Origin: Pseudoalteromonas ruthenica | GTDB lineage: Bacteria; Pseudomonadota; Gammaproteobacteria; Enterobacterales; Alteromonadaceae | Reading direction: 5' to 3' | Length of the DNA: 64,000 nt | Assembly: GCF_008808095.1 (NCBI RefSeq) | Contig: NZ_CP023396.1 | Span: forward strand, 1,302,001 to 1,366,000 | Notes under the pieces: generated by a model | What the model saw: the letters and a program-made list of their open reading frames with translations, nothing else | What the model was told of the DNA's origin: nothing | Databases searched by the model: none | Translations under genes and position numbers: made by a program | Shown: positions 43,635 through 54,344 of the stretch, piece by piece | How the letters are laid out: the number at the start of each line of letters is the position of its first letter | Position numbering within the stretch: position 1 is the stretch's first letter

Positions 43635-44825
43635 ATGCGTCGTTATTCTATTACTACTGTATTACGTCCAGTTACACTGGTGTTCAGCTCTTTATTATTG
43701 TTAAGTGCCTGTGAGCAGCCAGCACAACAATCACAAGGGGGCATGCCTAATGCCCAAGTCGAAACCATTACCGCCAAAGCGGTGGATGCGCCTTTTATTA
43801 TCTCTGTACCAGCCACGGTATCAGGCTCGAAAGAGGTCGAGATACGTGCTCGGGTCAGTGGCGTGTTGGAATCTCGAAACTTCTCTGAAGGTCAAACGGT
43901 CGATGCCGGCCAATCCCTGTTCACTATTGACCTTGCCCCCTACCAGCTCGCTTATGAGCAAGCCCAAGCGGCTGTCAATGCCGCTCAAGCGCGGTTAGAG
44001 CAAGCGCAGCGAGAAACCAAGCGGCTGAAAAAGTTACGCGAAGACAAATCAGTATCACAGCGCGATTATGATAACGCCATTTCCAGTGTTCAAATCGCCA
44101 CCGCTGATTTACAAGCCAGCAAAGTGCAGCTGCGTGAGGCAAAATTAAACTTGGACTATGCCCAAGTCAAAGCTCCCGTTGCCGGGGTAATGGGCCGAGA
44201 GTTAGTCTCTGAGGGTACCTTCGTGCCAGGGCCCGAGTTACTGCTGACCTATATTACCGAATTAGACCCTGTCAGAGTGCGTTTTGGCCTCTCAGAACGT
44301 GAGCAACTTATGATGCGCCAGGCGCAGAAAAAGGGCGAATTGAGTTTACCTGAAGACGGCCAATGGCAAACACGCCTACGTTTGCAAGACGGCAGTGAGT
44401 ACCATCACGGTGGCGAGGTTAACTTTACTGATGTGCGCATCAATCCTAATACCGGTACCTCAGAGTTTCAGGCTATTGTGCCCAATCCTGAATTTAGTTT
44501 GCGCCCTGGTCAGTTCGTGCAAGTAGAGCTTATCGGCGCGGTGCGTAACAACACCTTCGTGGTGCCCCAACGTGCGGTATTGGATAATGGCACCGGCAAA
44601 TTTGTGTACGTTGTCGGCAAAAATGAACAAGGAGCCACCATCGCTCGTCCCGCTCCTGTGCAAGTGGGCGAGTGGTATCGTAAACAAAACGGTGACAAGA
44701 CTGAGAACCTATGGATTATTCGCAGCGGCATTAATGCCGGAGATGAAATTGTTGTCGAAGGCATGGCGCGCATTTTCTTCCCAGGTATGCCCATTACCGT
44801 GTCTAATCAGCAACAGCAGGGATAA
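43635..44825 (+). CDS. RND efflux periplasmic adaptor, MexE/AcrA type (second system)
   Basis: A 396-residue lipoprotein adaptor. Lipobox LSAC puts the lipidated Cys at residue 26. The lipoyl halves occur around residues 70-100 and 185-210 (NLDYAQVKAPVAGVMGRE) with the helical hairpin between (ALNAAQARLEQAQRETKRL). It is eight bases upstream of its pump gene and is only about 35-40 percent similar by eye to the adaptor at 14559, so the two systems are not a recent duplication. Confidence 0.94.
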   Translation: MRRYSITTVLRPVTLVFSSLLLLSACEQPAQQSQGGMPNAQVETITAKAVDAPFIISVPATVSGSKEVEIRARVSGVLESRNFSEGQTVDAGQSLFTIDLAPYQLAYEQAQAAVNAAQARLEQAQRETKRLKKLREDKSVSQRDYDNAISSVQIATADLQASKVQLREAKLNLDYAQVKAPVAGVMGRELVSEGTFVPGPELLLTYITELDPVRVRFGLSEREQLMMRQAQKKGELSLPEDGQWQTRLRLQDGSEYHHGGEVNFTDVRINPNTGTSEFQAIVPNPEFSLRPGQFVQVELIGAVRNNTFVVPQRAVLDNGTGKFVYVVGKNEQGATIARPAPVQVGEWYRKQNGDKTENLWIIRSGINAGDEIVVEGMARIFFPGMPITVSNQQQQG

Positions 44826-44833
44826 GCAGCATT

Positions 44834-47800
44834 ATGTTCTCTCGTTATTTTATTGATAGGCCGATTTTTGCTTTTGTGATCAGCATTGTCATTGTCCTTG
44901 CTGGTTTAGCTGCCATGCGTGCCTTACCCATAGCTCAGTATCCGGAAATTGCCCCTCCTGTAGTGCAAGTCACAGCCAGTTACCCTGGCGCTTCCGCCGA
45001 AGTACTGGAGCAAACAGTGGCGGCGCCGATCGAAAATGCCATTACCGGTGTTGAGGGCATGATGTATATGTCCTCCACCTCCAGCAGCGCCGGCGCAACC
45101 ACCATCGAGGTGACCTTTGAAATCGGCACTGATGTCGACCAAGCCGCTGTGGATGTGAACAACCGCGTGAAACAGGTTGAGGCTCGCTTACCAGAGGAGA
45201 CTCGACGGCAAGGCGTGGTGGTGCAAAAGGGCTCGTCGAGCTTTTTGCAAGTGCACGCGTTTTACTCCCCTGACGGGTCACGCTCGTCATTGTGGACGTC
45301 GAACTATGTCACCCTCAACATTCTCGATCGTATTAAACGCATCCCTGGCACTACCAATGTACAAATATTTGGCGCTAAAGATTACGCCATGCGAATCTGG
45401 TTACGCCCTGACTTAATGAGCCAATTGGGCGTCACCGTGGATGAAGTGGCCAATGCGATTCGGGTGCAAAACTCGCAATATGCGGCGGGTAAAATTGGTG
45501 CGACCCCGACTTCCAAGTCACCGCAATCTTTGGTTTATAGTGTCACCGCTCGCGGGCGCATGTCTGAGCCACAAGAATTCGAGAATATTATTGTCCGCTC
45601 GAATCCCGACGGCAGCAGCCTGCGCCTTAAAGACGTTGCGCGAGTTGAACTCGGCTCCAAGGATTACAACTTTAACGGCACCGTCAATGGCAAAGAAGCG
45701 GTGCTATTGGGGATATTTCTGCAGCCCGGCGCAAACGCGCTGGACGTAGCGAAAGAAGTCAATGGCGTGATGGCTGAGTTCAAACCGCAGTTCCCTATGG
45801 GTCTTGAGCATGTGGTCTCTTACGACACCACCCGCTTTGTCGAGGTGTCCATTCGTGAGGTGGTAAAAACTCTGGCCGAAGCCATGCTATTGGTATTTCT
45901 GGTGGTGTTCTTATTTTTACAGAACTGGCGTGCCACACTGATCCCTACGTTAGCGGTCCCGGTCTCGTTATTAGGCACCTTTGCTGGCATGTATATGTTG
46001 GGTTATTCCATCAATACGCTAACGCTATTTGGCATGGTGTTATCTATAGGTATTGTGGTTGATGACGCCATCGTGGTGCTTGAAAATGTTGAGCGCATTA
46101 TGCACGAAGAGCATGTCAGTGCTCACGAAGCAGCTATCAAGGCGATGCGAGAGGTTTCTGGGCCAGTGGTAGCCATTGTTTTGGTGCTGTGTTCAGTGTT
46201 CGTGCCTATTGCTTTTCTGGGTGGGCTAACTGGTGAACTTTTCCGCCAATTTGCGATTACCATCTCTATCTCTGTGAGTCTCTCTGGTGTGGTGGCGTTA
46301 ACCATGACTCCGGCGCTGTGTGTGATGATTTTAAAGCATGAGCACAAACAAACAGCCGGTTTCTTTATTTGGTTTAATAAGTTCTTCAGCGCTGTGACCC
46401 ATAAGTATGTGGGCGCCGTAGGGTTTATGGTGCGTCGTGGCGTGCTTGGGCTGGTGTTAATGATAGCCATGGTCAGCGCAACCGTTGGCATTTGGCAAAA
46501 AACGCCCAGCTCCTTGGTGCCCGATGAAGATCAAGGCTTCTACATTGCCGCTGTTTTTCTACCGGATGGTTCATCACTAGAGCGCACCGCAGCGGTGGTT
46601 GACGAAGTGGTCGCGGCGGTTAAATCCAACCCAGCCAACGAAAATGTCGCCGCTTTTACTGGCTTTGACTTTATCGGGGGCGGCTATAAAAACTCCGCCG
46701 CAACCTTATTTGTTACGCAAACCCATTGGGATGACCGCGAGGTCGATACCAAGGCCTTAGTGGCAGAGTTGTTTGGCAAAACCGCACACATCAATGAAGC
46801 CTTGGTGCTGGCTTTTAACCCCCCCGCTATCTTCGGCTTAGGCACCACCGGTGGTTTTGAGTTTTACATTCAAAATAAAGGCGCAGGTGGCCCAGAAAAG
46901 CTTCAACAAGCCATGCAGCTGGTTATGAATGAAGCACAAAAAAGCCCGATTGTCGGCAGTGTGCAAACCTTGTGGCGCCCCGACGCTCCACAGCTAAAAG
47001 TGGATATAGACCGGGAGCAAGCGCGAGCTATGGGAGTCAATATTAATGATGCTTTCAATACGCTGGCCGGTACGCTGGGCACTTACTATGTTAATGATTT
47101 CAATAAGTTTGGACGTGCATGGCAAGTATTGATGTCTGCTGATGCCGAATATCGTATGCAGCCGCAAGACATAGGCCGAATTTACGTCAAGAGTCACTCT
47201 GGTGACATGGTGCCGATGTCGGCTTTCACCACGGTGGAATTTACCCGAGGGCCGGATAGCTTGAGTCGGTATAATAATTTACCCGCCGTAAAGTTACTCG
47301 GTGAAGCTGCGCCAGGTTACAGCTCCGGACAAGCGATTGCCGAAATCGAACGTATCGCCGAGCAAGTGCTGCCAGCGGGTATGACCTATGACTGGACCGG
47401 CACCGCGTTTCAAGAAAAACGCAGTTCTGGCACCACCGGATTAGCATTAGGATTAGCGGTGATCATGGTGTTTTTGATTCTTGCAGCCTTATACGAGCGT
47501 TGGTCTTTGCCCTTGTCGGTGATGCTGGCTTTGCCTTTTGGTACCTTTGGCGCACTGATTTCAATTTGGGTGGCAGGGCTCACAAATGATGTCTACTTCC
47601 AAATTGGTCTGGTCACCCTACTGGGCTTAGCGGGCAAAAACGCCATTTTGATTGTTGAGTATGCCTTGCTCAAACATCAACAAGGTTGGAGCGCTGCCGC
47701 CGCCGCATTAGAAGCAGCCCGGCTGCGTTTTCGCCCCATAATTATGACCTCACTGGCGTTTATTCTTGGCGTTGTGCCCTTAGTGTTGAGCTCTGGTGCT

Positions 47801-48007
47801 GGCGCCGGTGCCCGCCACAGTGTGGGAACCGGGGTGATGGGCGGGATGATGGCCGCGACCTTCCTAGCCGTGTTCTTTGTTCCACTGTTCTTCTATTGGC
47901 TTACTGAGCGCCGAATTGGTGAAAAACGCTCACGCCAAGCGCTGAGCGAGGAAATCGCAGCGCAGCATAAAAAGGAGCAGGTAGAAACTGACGAAGGCTT
48001 ACTTTAG
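44834..48007 (+). CDS. RND multidrug efflux transporter (second system, HAE1)
   Basis: A 1057-residue inner-membrane drug/proton antiporter. FIDRPIFAFVISIV opens TM1, GIVVDDAIVVLENVERIM of TM4 holds the Asp pair, and [14 protein letters not shown] is the second-half equivalent. The C-terminal tail is about 30 residues longer and more charged than in the first pump. No outer-membrane factor gene follows; a terminator comes 20 bases after the stop. Confidence 0.97.
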   Translation: MFSRYFIDRPIFAFVISIVIVLAGLAAMRALPIAQYPEIAPPVVQVTASYPGASAEVLEQTVAAPIENAITGVEGMMYMSSTSSSAGATTIEVTFEIGTDVDQAAVDVNNRVKQVEARLPEETRRQGVVVQKGSSSFLQVHAFYSPDGSRSSLWTSNYVTLNILDRIKRIPGTTNVQIFGAKDYAMRIWLRPDLMSQLGVTVDEVANAIRVQNSQYAAGKIGATPTSKSPQSLVYSVTARGRMSEPQEFENIIVRSNPDGSSLRLKDVARVELGSKDYNFNGTVNGKEAVLLGIFLQPGANALDVAKEVNGVMAEFKPQFPMGLEHVVSYDTTRFVEVSIREVVKTLAEAMLLVFLVVFLFLQNWRATLIPTLAVPVSLLGTFAGMYMLGYSINTLTLFGMVLSIGIVVDDAIVVLENVERIMHEEHVSAHEAAIKAMREVSGPVVAIVLVLCSVFVPIAFLGGLTGELFRQFAITISISVSLSGVVALTMTPALCVMILKHEHKQTAGFFIWFNKFFSAVTHKYVGAVGFMVRRGVLGLVLMIAMVSATVGIWQKTPSSLVPDEDQGFYIAAVFLPDGSSLERTAAVVDEVVAAVKSNPANENVAAFTGFDFIGGGYKNSAATLFVTQTHWDDREVDTKALVAELFGKTAHINEALVLAFNPPAIFGLGTTGGFEFYIQNKGAGGPEKLQQAMQLVMNEAQKSPIVGSVQTLWRPDAPQLKVDIDREQARAMGVNINDAFNTLAGTLGTYYVNDFNKFGRAWQVLMSADAEYRMQPQDIGRIYVKSHSGDMVPMSAFTTVEFTRGPDSLSRYNNLPAVKLLGEAAPGYSSGQAIAEIERIAEQVLPAGMTYDWTGTAFQEKRSSGTTGLALGLAVIMVFLILAALYERWSLPLSVMLALPFGTFGALISIWVAGLTNDVYFQIGLVTLLGLAGKNAILIVEYALLKHQQGWSAAAAALEAARLRFRPIIMTSLAFILGVVPLVLSSGAGAGARHSVGTGVMGGMMAATFLAVFFVPLFFYWLTERRIGEKRSRQALSEEIAAQHKKEQVETDEGLL

Positions 48008-48027
48008 CCCCTGCCAAAAAGTCTCTC

Positions 48028-48056
48028 AAAGGCGCTGTTATAGCGCCTTTTCTTTT
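48028..48056 (+). terminator. Rho-independent terminator of second RND operon
   Basis: Stem AAAGGCGCT/AGCGCCTTT with loop GTTAT, followed by TCTTTT. Confidence 0.88.
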
Positions 48057-48205
48057 CAAACGTTGCAATGACAGCTACTATAGAAAAATCAGCAAGTTAA
48101 AACTTACTTTCGACAGTAGGGTAAGGCTTAATAGCAGCGCTGCTCATAGTGCTGTGCAACAATGACTGTGCCGACAAGGTCTTTTAAGTAATGTGGTTGA
48201 GATAA

Positions 48206-48799
48206 GTGAGCAACATGAGCAATGAAAAAAGCGAGTTATTCGCCGAGTTTTTTCAAATTCAAGAAAGCGTGAATGTCGTCGTAGAGAGCATAGAATCCGC
48301 CCTCGTTCCCACCGATGCCGACGCTCTAGAGCGCGATATCCCGCCGCTTTTTCGGCTCGCCAATGAAGTCAATACGCTCGAACAATCAGCGCTTCGACCG
48401 CTGCGACTGCTCGGTGAAACCGCCAATGAACTCGCCCACTACTTATCACTGCAGTCCCGTAAAATCGATCTCATTCTTAGCCATATTTTAATGCAGGAAA
48501 GTACCGACCAACCCAATGAACGCTGCCAAAGCTATGGTGGCTCAGGGTTTACCTTACGACGTGAACAGCCAATGGAGGTTGGCCAGTATGTGCGGTGTAA
48601 GTTGTTTTTAGAGCAAGAGGCCGCCGCCATCTATTGCTATGGCGAAGTCATTGAGGTCGATACCCAGGTCGATGGCTGCTTGCACAAGATTCTTTTTGCT
48701 ACCATTCGCGAGCAAGACCAAGAACTTCTCGTACGTGCCAGTTTACACGCTCAGACTCGACAACTGAAAAAACGCCATGAACAGCTACGCGAAAATTAA
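48206..48799 (+). CDS. PilZ-like protein, degenerate
   Basis: A 197-residue soluble protein. The N-terminal half is helical; from about residue 105 it resembles a PilZ barrel (SYGGSGFTLRREQPMEVGQYVRCKLFL and YGEVIEV), the fold that binds cyclic di-GMP. The NxSxxG part is recognisable but the RxxxR arm that contacts the nucleotide is not, so binding may be lost. ATG 48215 is an alternative start to GTG 48206. It lies upstream of aguA with a 118-base gap. Confidence 0.65.
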   Translation: MSNMSNEKSELFAEFFQIQESVNVVVESIESALVPTDADALERDIPPLFRLANEVNTLEQSALRPLRLLGETANELAHYLSLQSRKIDLILSHILMQESTDQPNERCQSYGGSGFTLRREQPMEVGQYVRCKLFLEQEAAAIYCYGEVIEVDTQVDGCLHKILFATIREQDQELLVRASLHAQTRQLKKRHEQLREN

Positions 48800-48917
48800 C
48801 GCTTAGATACCTACCCGTTTCTGGCAGTGCTCGATGATAATAAATCCGCGCCTTATTTAGCTGACATTCAAGCTGTAAGTGCTAAACTAGCGGCTTGTTT
48901 TTCTGTGATTCATTGAA

Positions 48918-49958
48918 ATGACGTTTAGACTCCTCCCTGAGTGGCATCAGCAGGATGCCGTGATGTTAACCTGGCCGCATTCGAATACCGATTGGGCGGC
49001 GAATTTGGTGGCTGTTGAGAGCGTGTATTTAGCGCTGTGCGATCATATTAGCCAACGTCAAAAGCTGCTTATCGTTGTCGACAATGAAGCCCTTGAAGCC
49101 CATATTCGCTCTCGATTAACGGCACAACACACCGATTTGAATCAGGTGCGTTTTGTCCGCGCTCAGTGCAACGATACGTGGGCGCGTGACCATGGCCCAC
49201 TGACCCTAAGTGATGGCACTGGGCTAAAAGCCCTCGACTGTCAGTTTACCGCTTGGGGCGGTAAATATGCAGCCGAGAAAGACAATGCCATTAACCAGCA
49301 AGTATTCGCTCAAGCCCTTAGCGCTCAAGTAAACGTAGAGCGCAGTGAATTTATCCTTGAAGGCGGCGCCGTTGAAATCAACGAGCACGGGGTGCTGTTG
49401 AGTACCCGTCAATGTGTTCACAATGAGAACCGCAACCAACAGTTATCGGCCGCACAAATCGACAGCACCTTAGCGCAACTACTAGGAGCACAAAAAATCC
49501 TGTGGTTAGAGCACGGCTACTTAGCTGGCGATGATACCGACTCCCACATTGATACTTTAGTGCGTTTTGCTCCAAATAATGTGCTGGTTTACGTGCATTG
49601 TGACGACCCTAACGATGAGCACTATCAGGCTTTGGGCGCGATGCGTGAGGAGCTCGTGGCACTAAGAGGGCTCGATAATGAGCCTTATCACCTTATTGCC
49701 CTCCCCTGGCCCAGGCCCATCACCAACGCCGAGGGTCAGCGCTTACCGGCCACCTATGCGAATTATTTAATTATCAATGGCGCGGTGTTGGTGCCAACCT
49801 ATAACGACCCACATGATGCCGTGGCGCTTAAGCAAATCGCCAAGGCGTATCCTGAGCGTGAGGTGATCGGTATCGATTGTCGCGCGCTGATTGAACAATT
49901 TGGCAGCTTACACTGTATAACCATGCAACTACCGCATGGCTTTTTGGAGGAACGATGA
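48918..49958 (+). CDS. aguA: Agmatine deiminase
   Basis: A 346-residue enzyme of the peptidyl-arginine deiminase fold that turns agmatine into N-carbamoylputrescine plus ammonia. The catalytic Cys is in GSLHC (residue 333) with RDHGP (Asp) and DSHIDTLVRF (His) placed as in the family; WPHSNTDWA near the start binds the guanidino substrate. Its stop overlaps the ATG of aguB (ATGA), so the two enzymes of this arginine-decarboxylase route to putrescine are coupled. Confidence 0.97.
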   Translation: MTFRLLPEWHQQDAVMLTWPHSNTDWAANLVAVESVYLALCDHISQRQKLLIVVDNEALEAHIRSRLTAQHTDLNQVRFVRAQCNDTWARDHGPLTLSDGTGLKALDCQFTAWGGKYAAEKDNAINQQVFAQALSAQVNVERSEFILEGGAVEINEHGVLLSTRQCVHNENRNQQLSAAQIDSTLAQLLGAQKILWLEHGYLAGDDTDSHIDTLVRFAPNNVLVYVHCDDPNDEHYQALGAMREELVALRGLDNEPYHLIALPWPRPITNAEGQRLPATYANYLIINGAVLVPTYNDPHDAVALKQIAKAYPEREVIGIDCRALIEQFGSLHCITMQLPHGFLEER

Positions 49959-50854
49959 GCGCCCCAACCCAACAATCATTGCGCGTTGCCTTGGTGCAAC
50001 AGCAAAATACCGCCGAGCGTGATTACAACCTAACACAGTCTATTAACGGCATTCGTGAAGCAGCCGCGCAAGGCGCCCAACTGGTGGTCCTGCAGGAGCT
50101 TCATACTGGCTTATATTTTTGTCAAAGCGAAGATGTCGAGCAATTTGATTTGGCTGAGACCATACCTGGTCAGAGCACGCAAGTCTTTGGCGAGCTTGCA
50201 AAAGAGCTTGGGGTGATGATTGTTGCCTCACTGTTCGAGCGTCGCGCAGCCGGCTTGTACCACAACACCGCCGTGGTGCTGGAAACGGATGGCAGTATTG
50301 CTGGTAAGTATCGCAAAATGCATATTCCTGATGACCCCGGGTTTTATGAGAAGTTTTACTTCACGCCCGGTGATTTAGGGTTTGAGCCAATAAAAACCTC
50401 GCTGGGCACCTTAGGGGTGTTGGTATGTTGGGATCAATGGTTTCCAGAGGCAGCGCGATTAATGGCTACTAAAGGCGCTGAAATCTTGATTTATCCGACC
50501 GCCATTGGCTGGGATAAAAATGATGACGCTGCTGAGCAACAACGCCAGCAAGATGCCTGGGTTATTTCCCAGCGCGCCCACGCAGTGGCCAATGGTGTCT
50601 ATGTTATCAGTGCCAACCGCACCGGCTTTGAGGCCGATCCAAGCGGCCACAGCGCCGGAATCGATTTCTGGGGTCACTCATTTATCGCTGGGCCGCAGGG
50701 TGAGTTACTGGCTAAAGCCTGTGATGATAAACCCGAGGTATTAGTGGCAGAGCTCGATTTACAGCGCGGCGAAAAAGTCCGTCGCATTTGGCCCTACCTA
50801 CGCGATCGCCGCATCGATCATTATGGTGATTTAACCAAACTTTATCGCGATTAA
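49955..50854 (+). CDS. aguB: N-carbamoylputrescine amidase
   Basis: A 299-residue nitrilase-superfamily enzyme that releases putrescine from N-carbamoylputrescine. The triad is visible: Glu-48 in VVLQELH, Lys-121 in GKYRKMHIP, Cys-158 in GVLVCWDQW. GGAGGAACG precedes the ATG within aguA. It completes putrescine synthesis with aguA; mfd follows after 13 bases. Confidence 0.97.
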   Translation: MSAPTQQSLRVALVQQQNTAERDYNLTQSINGIREAAAQGAQLVVLQELHTGLYFCQSEDVEQFDLAETIPGQSTQVFGELAKELGVMIVASLFERRAAGLYHNTAVVLETDGSIAGKYRKMHIPDDPGFYEKFYFTPGDLGFEPIKTSLGTLGVLVCWDQWFPEAARLMATKGAEILIYPTAIGWDKNDDAAEQQRQQDAWVISQRAHAVANGVYVISANRTGFEADPSGHSAGIDFWGHSFIAGPQGELLAKACDDKPEVLVAELDLQRGEKVRRIWPYLRDRRIDHYGDLTKLYRD

Positions 50855-50867
50855 AACGGAGTATTCC

Positions 50868-53800
50868 ATGCAGTTAGCGCAGTTCATTGAATTGCCTTGG
50901 GTAAAGACACAACAAGACAAAATAAAGTGGGGCCAGCTACATGGCAGTGCCCTCGCTCTGAGCATTGGCGAAGCGGTTAAGCAACATCAGCAGTTAGTGG
51001 TGTTAGTGACACCGGACACCCCTAGTGCGTTGAAGCTAGAGCATGAATTACATGCTACCTTGAGCCGTGATGAAGTGATGGTTTTTCCTGATTGGGAAAC
51101 ATTGCCTTATGATCATTTCTCACCTCATCAAGACATTGTCTCTACCCGGCTGCATACCCTCAGTCGTTTGAACAATATCAGCCACGGCGTGCTGATTGTG
51201 CCCGTTGCCACGCTCATGCTGCGTGCTGCGCCGAAAGAATTTATTTACGGCAATGCCATTGTTTATCAGGTTGGTGACACGCTTAACATCGACAAGCTGC
51301 GCAAACAGCTTGATGATGCCGGTTACATCCATACTCAGCAGGTGATGGCCCATGGTGAGTATGCGGTGCGCGGCTCGGTGGTCGACTTATTCGCAATGGG
51401 TCAAAACGCGCCTGTGCGTTTTGATTTGTTCGATGATGAAATAGACAGCATGAGTCACTTTGATGTCGACAGCCAGCGCTCCAGCGATAATATAAGCCAC
51501 ATCAATTTATTACCGGCGCATGAATTTGGCACCACGGATAGCGACATTGAACGTTTTCGTATCCAATACCGCGAGGCTTTTGGTGCCAGTGCCGAGCAAG
51601 ACTCGGTATATATGCAAGTCAGCAAAGGCGCCCTGCCTGCGGGTATTGAGTACTACCTGCCGCTATTTTTTGAGCACTTGGGCACCTTATTTGATTATCT
51701 ACCCGAGCAAGCGGTATTTATGCATATGGGCGATACCCAACATGGTGCCCAGCAGTTTTTAGATGATGTGCACAGCCGCTATGAAAGCCGTAAAGTAGAC
51801 CCTCTGCGACCGCTGTTACCACCTAACCAGCTCTACTTGCCCATTGAAGAGTTAAACCAGCAGTGCAAAGCCTATCCGCGCATTGATTTATCGCAAGCGA
51901 AGCTGCCAACCAAAGTCGGCTACTTTAATCTTCCCTGCGAGCCGTTGCCCGAGGTACGCATAGATCACAGTAAGCAGCCTCCCTATGGCGCCTTTTTAGA
52001 TTATGCCGTAGAGCAAAAACGCCAAGGCGCGCGTATCGTGCTGTGCGTAGAATCCGATGGCCGTCGTGAAGCGCTACTAACGTTGCTCAAACCCAGCGGC
52101 TTGAAAATCCGCGCCTTTGATACCTTGGCACAATGCCTAGACAGCGACGCGGATATTTCTTTACTAGTGGCACCTTTTGAGCAAAGCGTGGTGCTAACTC
52201 ACAATGCCCGTGTCAGTTTAATCACCGAACAAGAACTGCTCGGGATCCGCGTGTCACAACGCCGCCGCCGTAAACATAAACACCAGGCCAGCAGTGATGC
52301 ACTGATCCGCAACTTAGCGGAACTCAAAGAAGGTCAGCCAATCGTTCATTTAGACCACGGTGTGGGCCGCTATGTGGGCTTAGAAACGTTGGACGCAGCA
52401 GGTGTTGCCACGGAATTCGTCACCATCATGTATGCCAATGACGCCAAGCTTTATGTACCGGTATCGGCATTGCATATGCTCAGTCGTTATTCCGGGGGAG
52501 AAGAAGCCAGCGCGCCATTACATAAACTTGGCTCTGATGCTTGGGAGAAAGCCAAACGCCGCGCTGCCGAGAAAGTCCGTGATGTGGCCGCTGAGCTGCT
52601 CGATATTTATGCCAAACGCCAAGCTAAGCCAGGCTATAAGTTTGCTCTCGATGATGTCGGTTATCGACAATTCAGCGATAATTTTGTGTTTGAGGCCACC
52701 GACGATCAGCAAAATGCTATTGATGCCGTGCTCAGCGATATGCAAAGCAAAAATGCCATGGATCGCTTGGTCTGTGGTGATGTCGGTTTTGGTAAAACCG
52801 AAGTGGCGATGCGCGCAGCCTACACTGCCGTTGCCGACTCTAAGCAAGTGGCGGTATTGGTGCCCACCACACTGTTGGCGCAGCAGCACTTTGAGAACTT
52901 CCGTGACCGCTTTGCCGACTTCCCTGTGGAAGTCGATATTTTGTCACGGTTCAAATCCACGAAAGAGCAAAATGCCACCTTAGCCAAAATAAAAGATGGC
53001 CAAGTCGATATTGTTATCGGCACCCATAAGTTGTTGCAAGAAAACATTAAGTTCGCCGACCTTGGTTTACTTATTGTCGATGAAGAGCACCGTTTTGGGG
53101 TGCGTCAAAAAGAAAAAATTAAGGCCCTGCGTGCAGATGTCGATATTCTCACCCTAACGGCCACGCCAATTCCGCGAACCTTAAACATGGCCATGAGTGG
53201 CATGCGTGACTTATCCATTATTGCCACGCCGCCAGCCAAACGTTTAGCGGTGAAGACCTTTGTACGCCAACGAGACGATGACATGATCCGTGAAGCTATT
53301 TTGCGGGAAATTAAACGCGGTGGTCAGGTGTATTTCCTCCATAATAACGTTGAAACCATCGAGCGCACTGCCGAGGATATTCGCAAAGTCGTGCCTGAAG
53401 CCAGTGTCGCGGTCGCCCACGGTCAAATGCGCGAGCGTGAACTAGAAAGCCTAATGAGCGAGTTTTACCATCAACGCTTTAATGTGTTGGTGTGTACCAC
53501 CATCATAGAGACCGGCATTGATATCCCCAGTGCTAATACTATTATTATGGACCGCGCGGATCGTCTCGGCTTAGCGCAATTGCACCAGTTGCGCGGGCGC
53601 GTTGGCCGCAGCCACCACCAGGCCTATGCCTATTTGCTCACCCCGGGCCCTAAAGCGATGTCGAAAGACGCGCAAAAACGCTTAGAGGCCATCGAGTCCC
53701 TTGAAGACCTCGGTGCGGGCTTCACCTTGGCCACCCATGACTTAGAAATTCGCGGCGCCGGTGAACTACTTGGCGATGAGCAAAGCGGGCAAATCCAGAC

Positions 53801-54344
53801 CATCGGGTTTAGCATGTACATGGAGATGTTAGAGCAAGCGGTGGAAGCGCTAAAAAATGGCCAAGAACCCACCCTAGATAAGCTGATTAAATCACACACC
53901 GAAGTCGATATTAAACTGGCTGCGCTATTGCCCAATGATTATATCAGTGATGTTAATCTACGCTTGGGGCTTTATAAGCGTATCGCCAGTGCCAGTGATT
54001 TTGATGCCCTTGATGAGCTGAAGGTCGAACTTATTGACCGTTTCGGCCTACTCCCTGATGCCACCAAGAATTTATTTGCCGTACAACAACTGAAAATCCG
54101 CGCCGGGGCCTTGGGTATCACTAAGGTTGAGGCCAACCCCAAAGGCGGGTACTTTGAATTTAGTGAACAGACCAAGGTTAGCCCCGAGTTTATTATTGGT
54201 TTAATTCAAGCTGATCCACAGCACTATAGAATGGAAGGCGCCAATCGGTTACGCTTTATGATTGATGAAGCCAATGCTCAAGAGCGCTTAAAACTGATCA
54301 CCGCGATGATTGCGGATTTCGAAGCCAAGGTAGGAAGTAAATGA
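50868..54344 (+). CDS. mfd: Transcription-repair coupling factor
   Basis: A 1158-residue ATP-dependent DNA translocase that removes stalled RNA polymerase and recruits UvrA. The order is UvrB-like domains (about 1-340), the RNA-polymerase-interacting module (about 475-545), RecG-like motor with Walker A GDVGFGKTEVAMR (about 635-650) and DEEHRFG (about 735), and the C-terminal TRCF domain. Length is normal. It is 13 bases downstream of aguB and overlaps csiV by four bases. Confidence 0.98.
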   Translation: MQLAQFIELPWVKTQQDKIKWGQLHGSALALSIGEAVKQHQQLVVLVTPDTPSALKLEHELHATLSRDEVMVFPDWETLPYDHFSPHQDIVSTRLHTLSRLNNISHGVLIVPVATLMLRAAPKEFIYGNAIVYQVGDTLNIDKLRKQLDDAGYIHTQQVMAHGEYAVRGSVVDLFAMGQNAPVRFDLFDDEIDSMSHFDVDSQRSSDNISHINLLPAHEFGTTDSDIERFRIQYREAFGASAEQDSVYMQVSKGALPAGIEYYLPLFFEHLGTLFDYLPEQAVFMHMGDTQHGAQQFLDDVHSRYESRKVDPLRPLLPPNQLYLPIEELNQQCKAYPRIDLSQAKLPTKVGYFNLPCEPLPEVRIDHSKQPPYGAFLDYAVEQKRQGARIVLCVESDGRREALLTLLKPSGLKIRAFDTLAQCLDSDADISLLVAPFEQSVVLTHNARVSLITEQELLGIRVSQRRRRKHKHQASSDALIRNLAELKEGQPIVHLDHGVGRYVGLETLDAAGVATEFVTIMYANDAKLYVPVSALHMLSRYSGGEEASAPLHKLGSDAWEKAKRRAAEKVRDVAAELLDIYAKRQAKPGYKFALDDVGYRQFSDNFVFEATDDQQNAIDAVLSDMQSKNAMDRLVCGDVGFGKTEVAMRAAYTAVADSKQVAVLVPTTLLAQQHFENFRDRFADFPVEVDILSRFKSTKEQNATLAKIKDGQVDIVIGTHKLLQENIKFADLGLLIVDEEHRFGVRQKEKIKALRADVDILTLTATPIPRTLNMAMSGMRDLSIIATPPAKRLAVKTFVRQRDDDMIREAILREIKRGGQVYFLHNNVETIERTAEDIRKVVPEASVAVAHGQMRERELESLMSEFYHQRFNVLVCTTIIETGIDIPSANTIIMDRADRLGLAQLHQLRGRVGRSHHQAYAYLLTPGPKAMSKDAQKRLEAIESLEDLGAGFTLATHDLEIRGAGELLGDEQSGQIQTIGFSMYMEMLEQAVEALKNGQEPTLDKLIKSHTEVDIKLAALLPNDYISDVNLRLGLYKRIASASDFDALDELKVELIDRFGLLPDATKNLFAVQQLKIRAGALGITKVEANPKGGYFEFSEQTKVSPEFIIGLIQADPQHYRMEGANRLRFMIDEANAQERLKLITAMIADFEAKVGSK

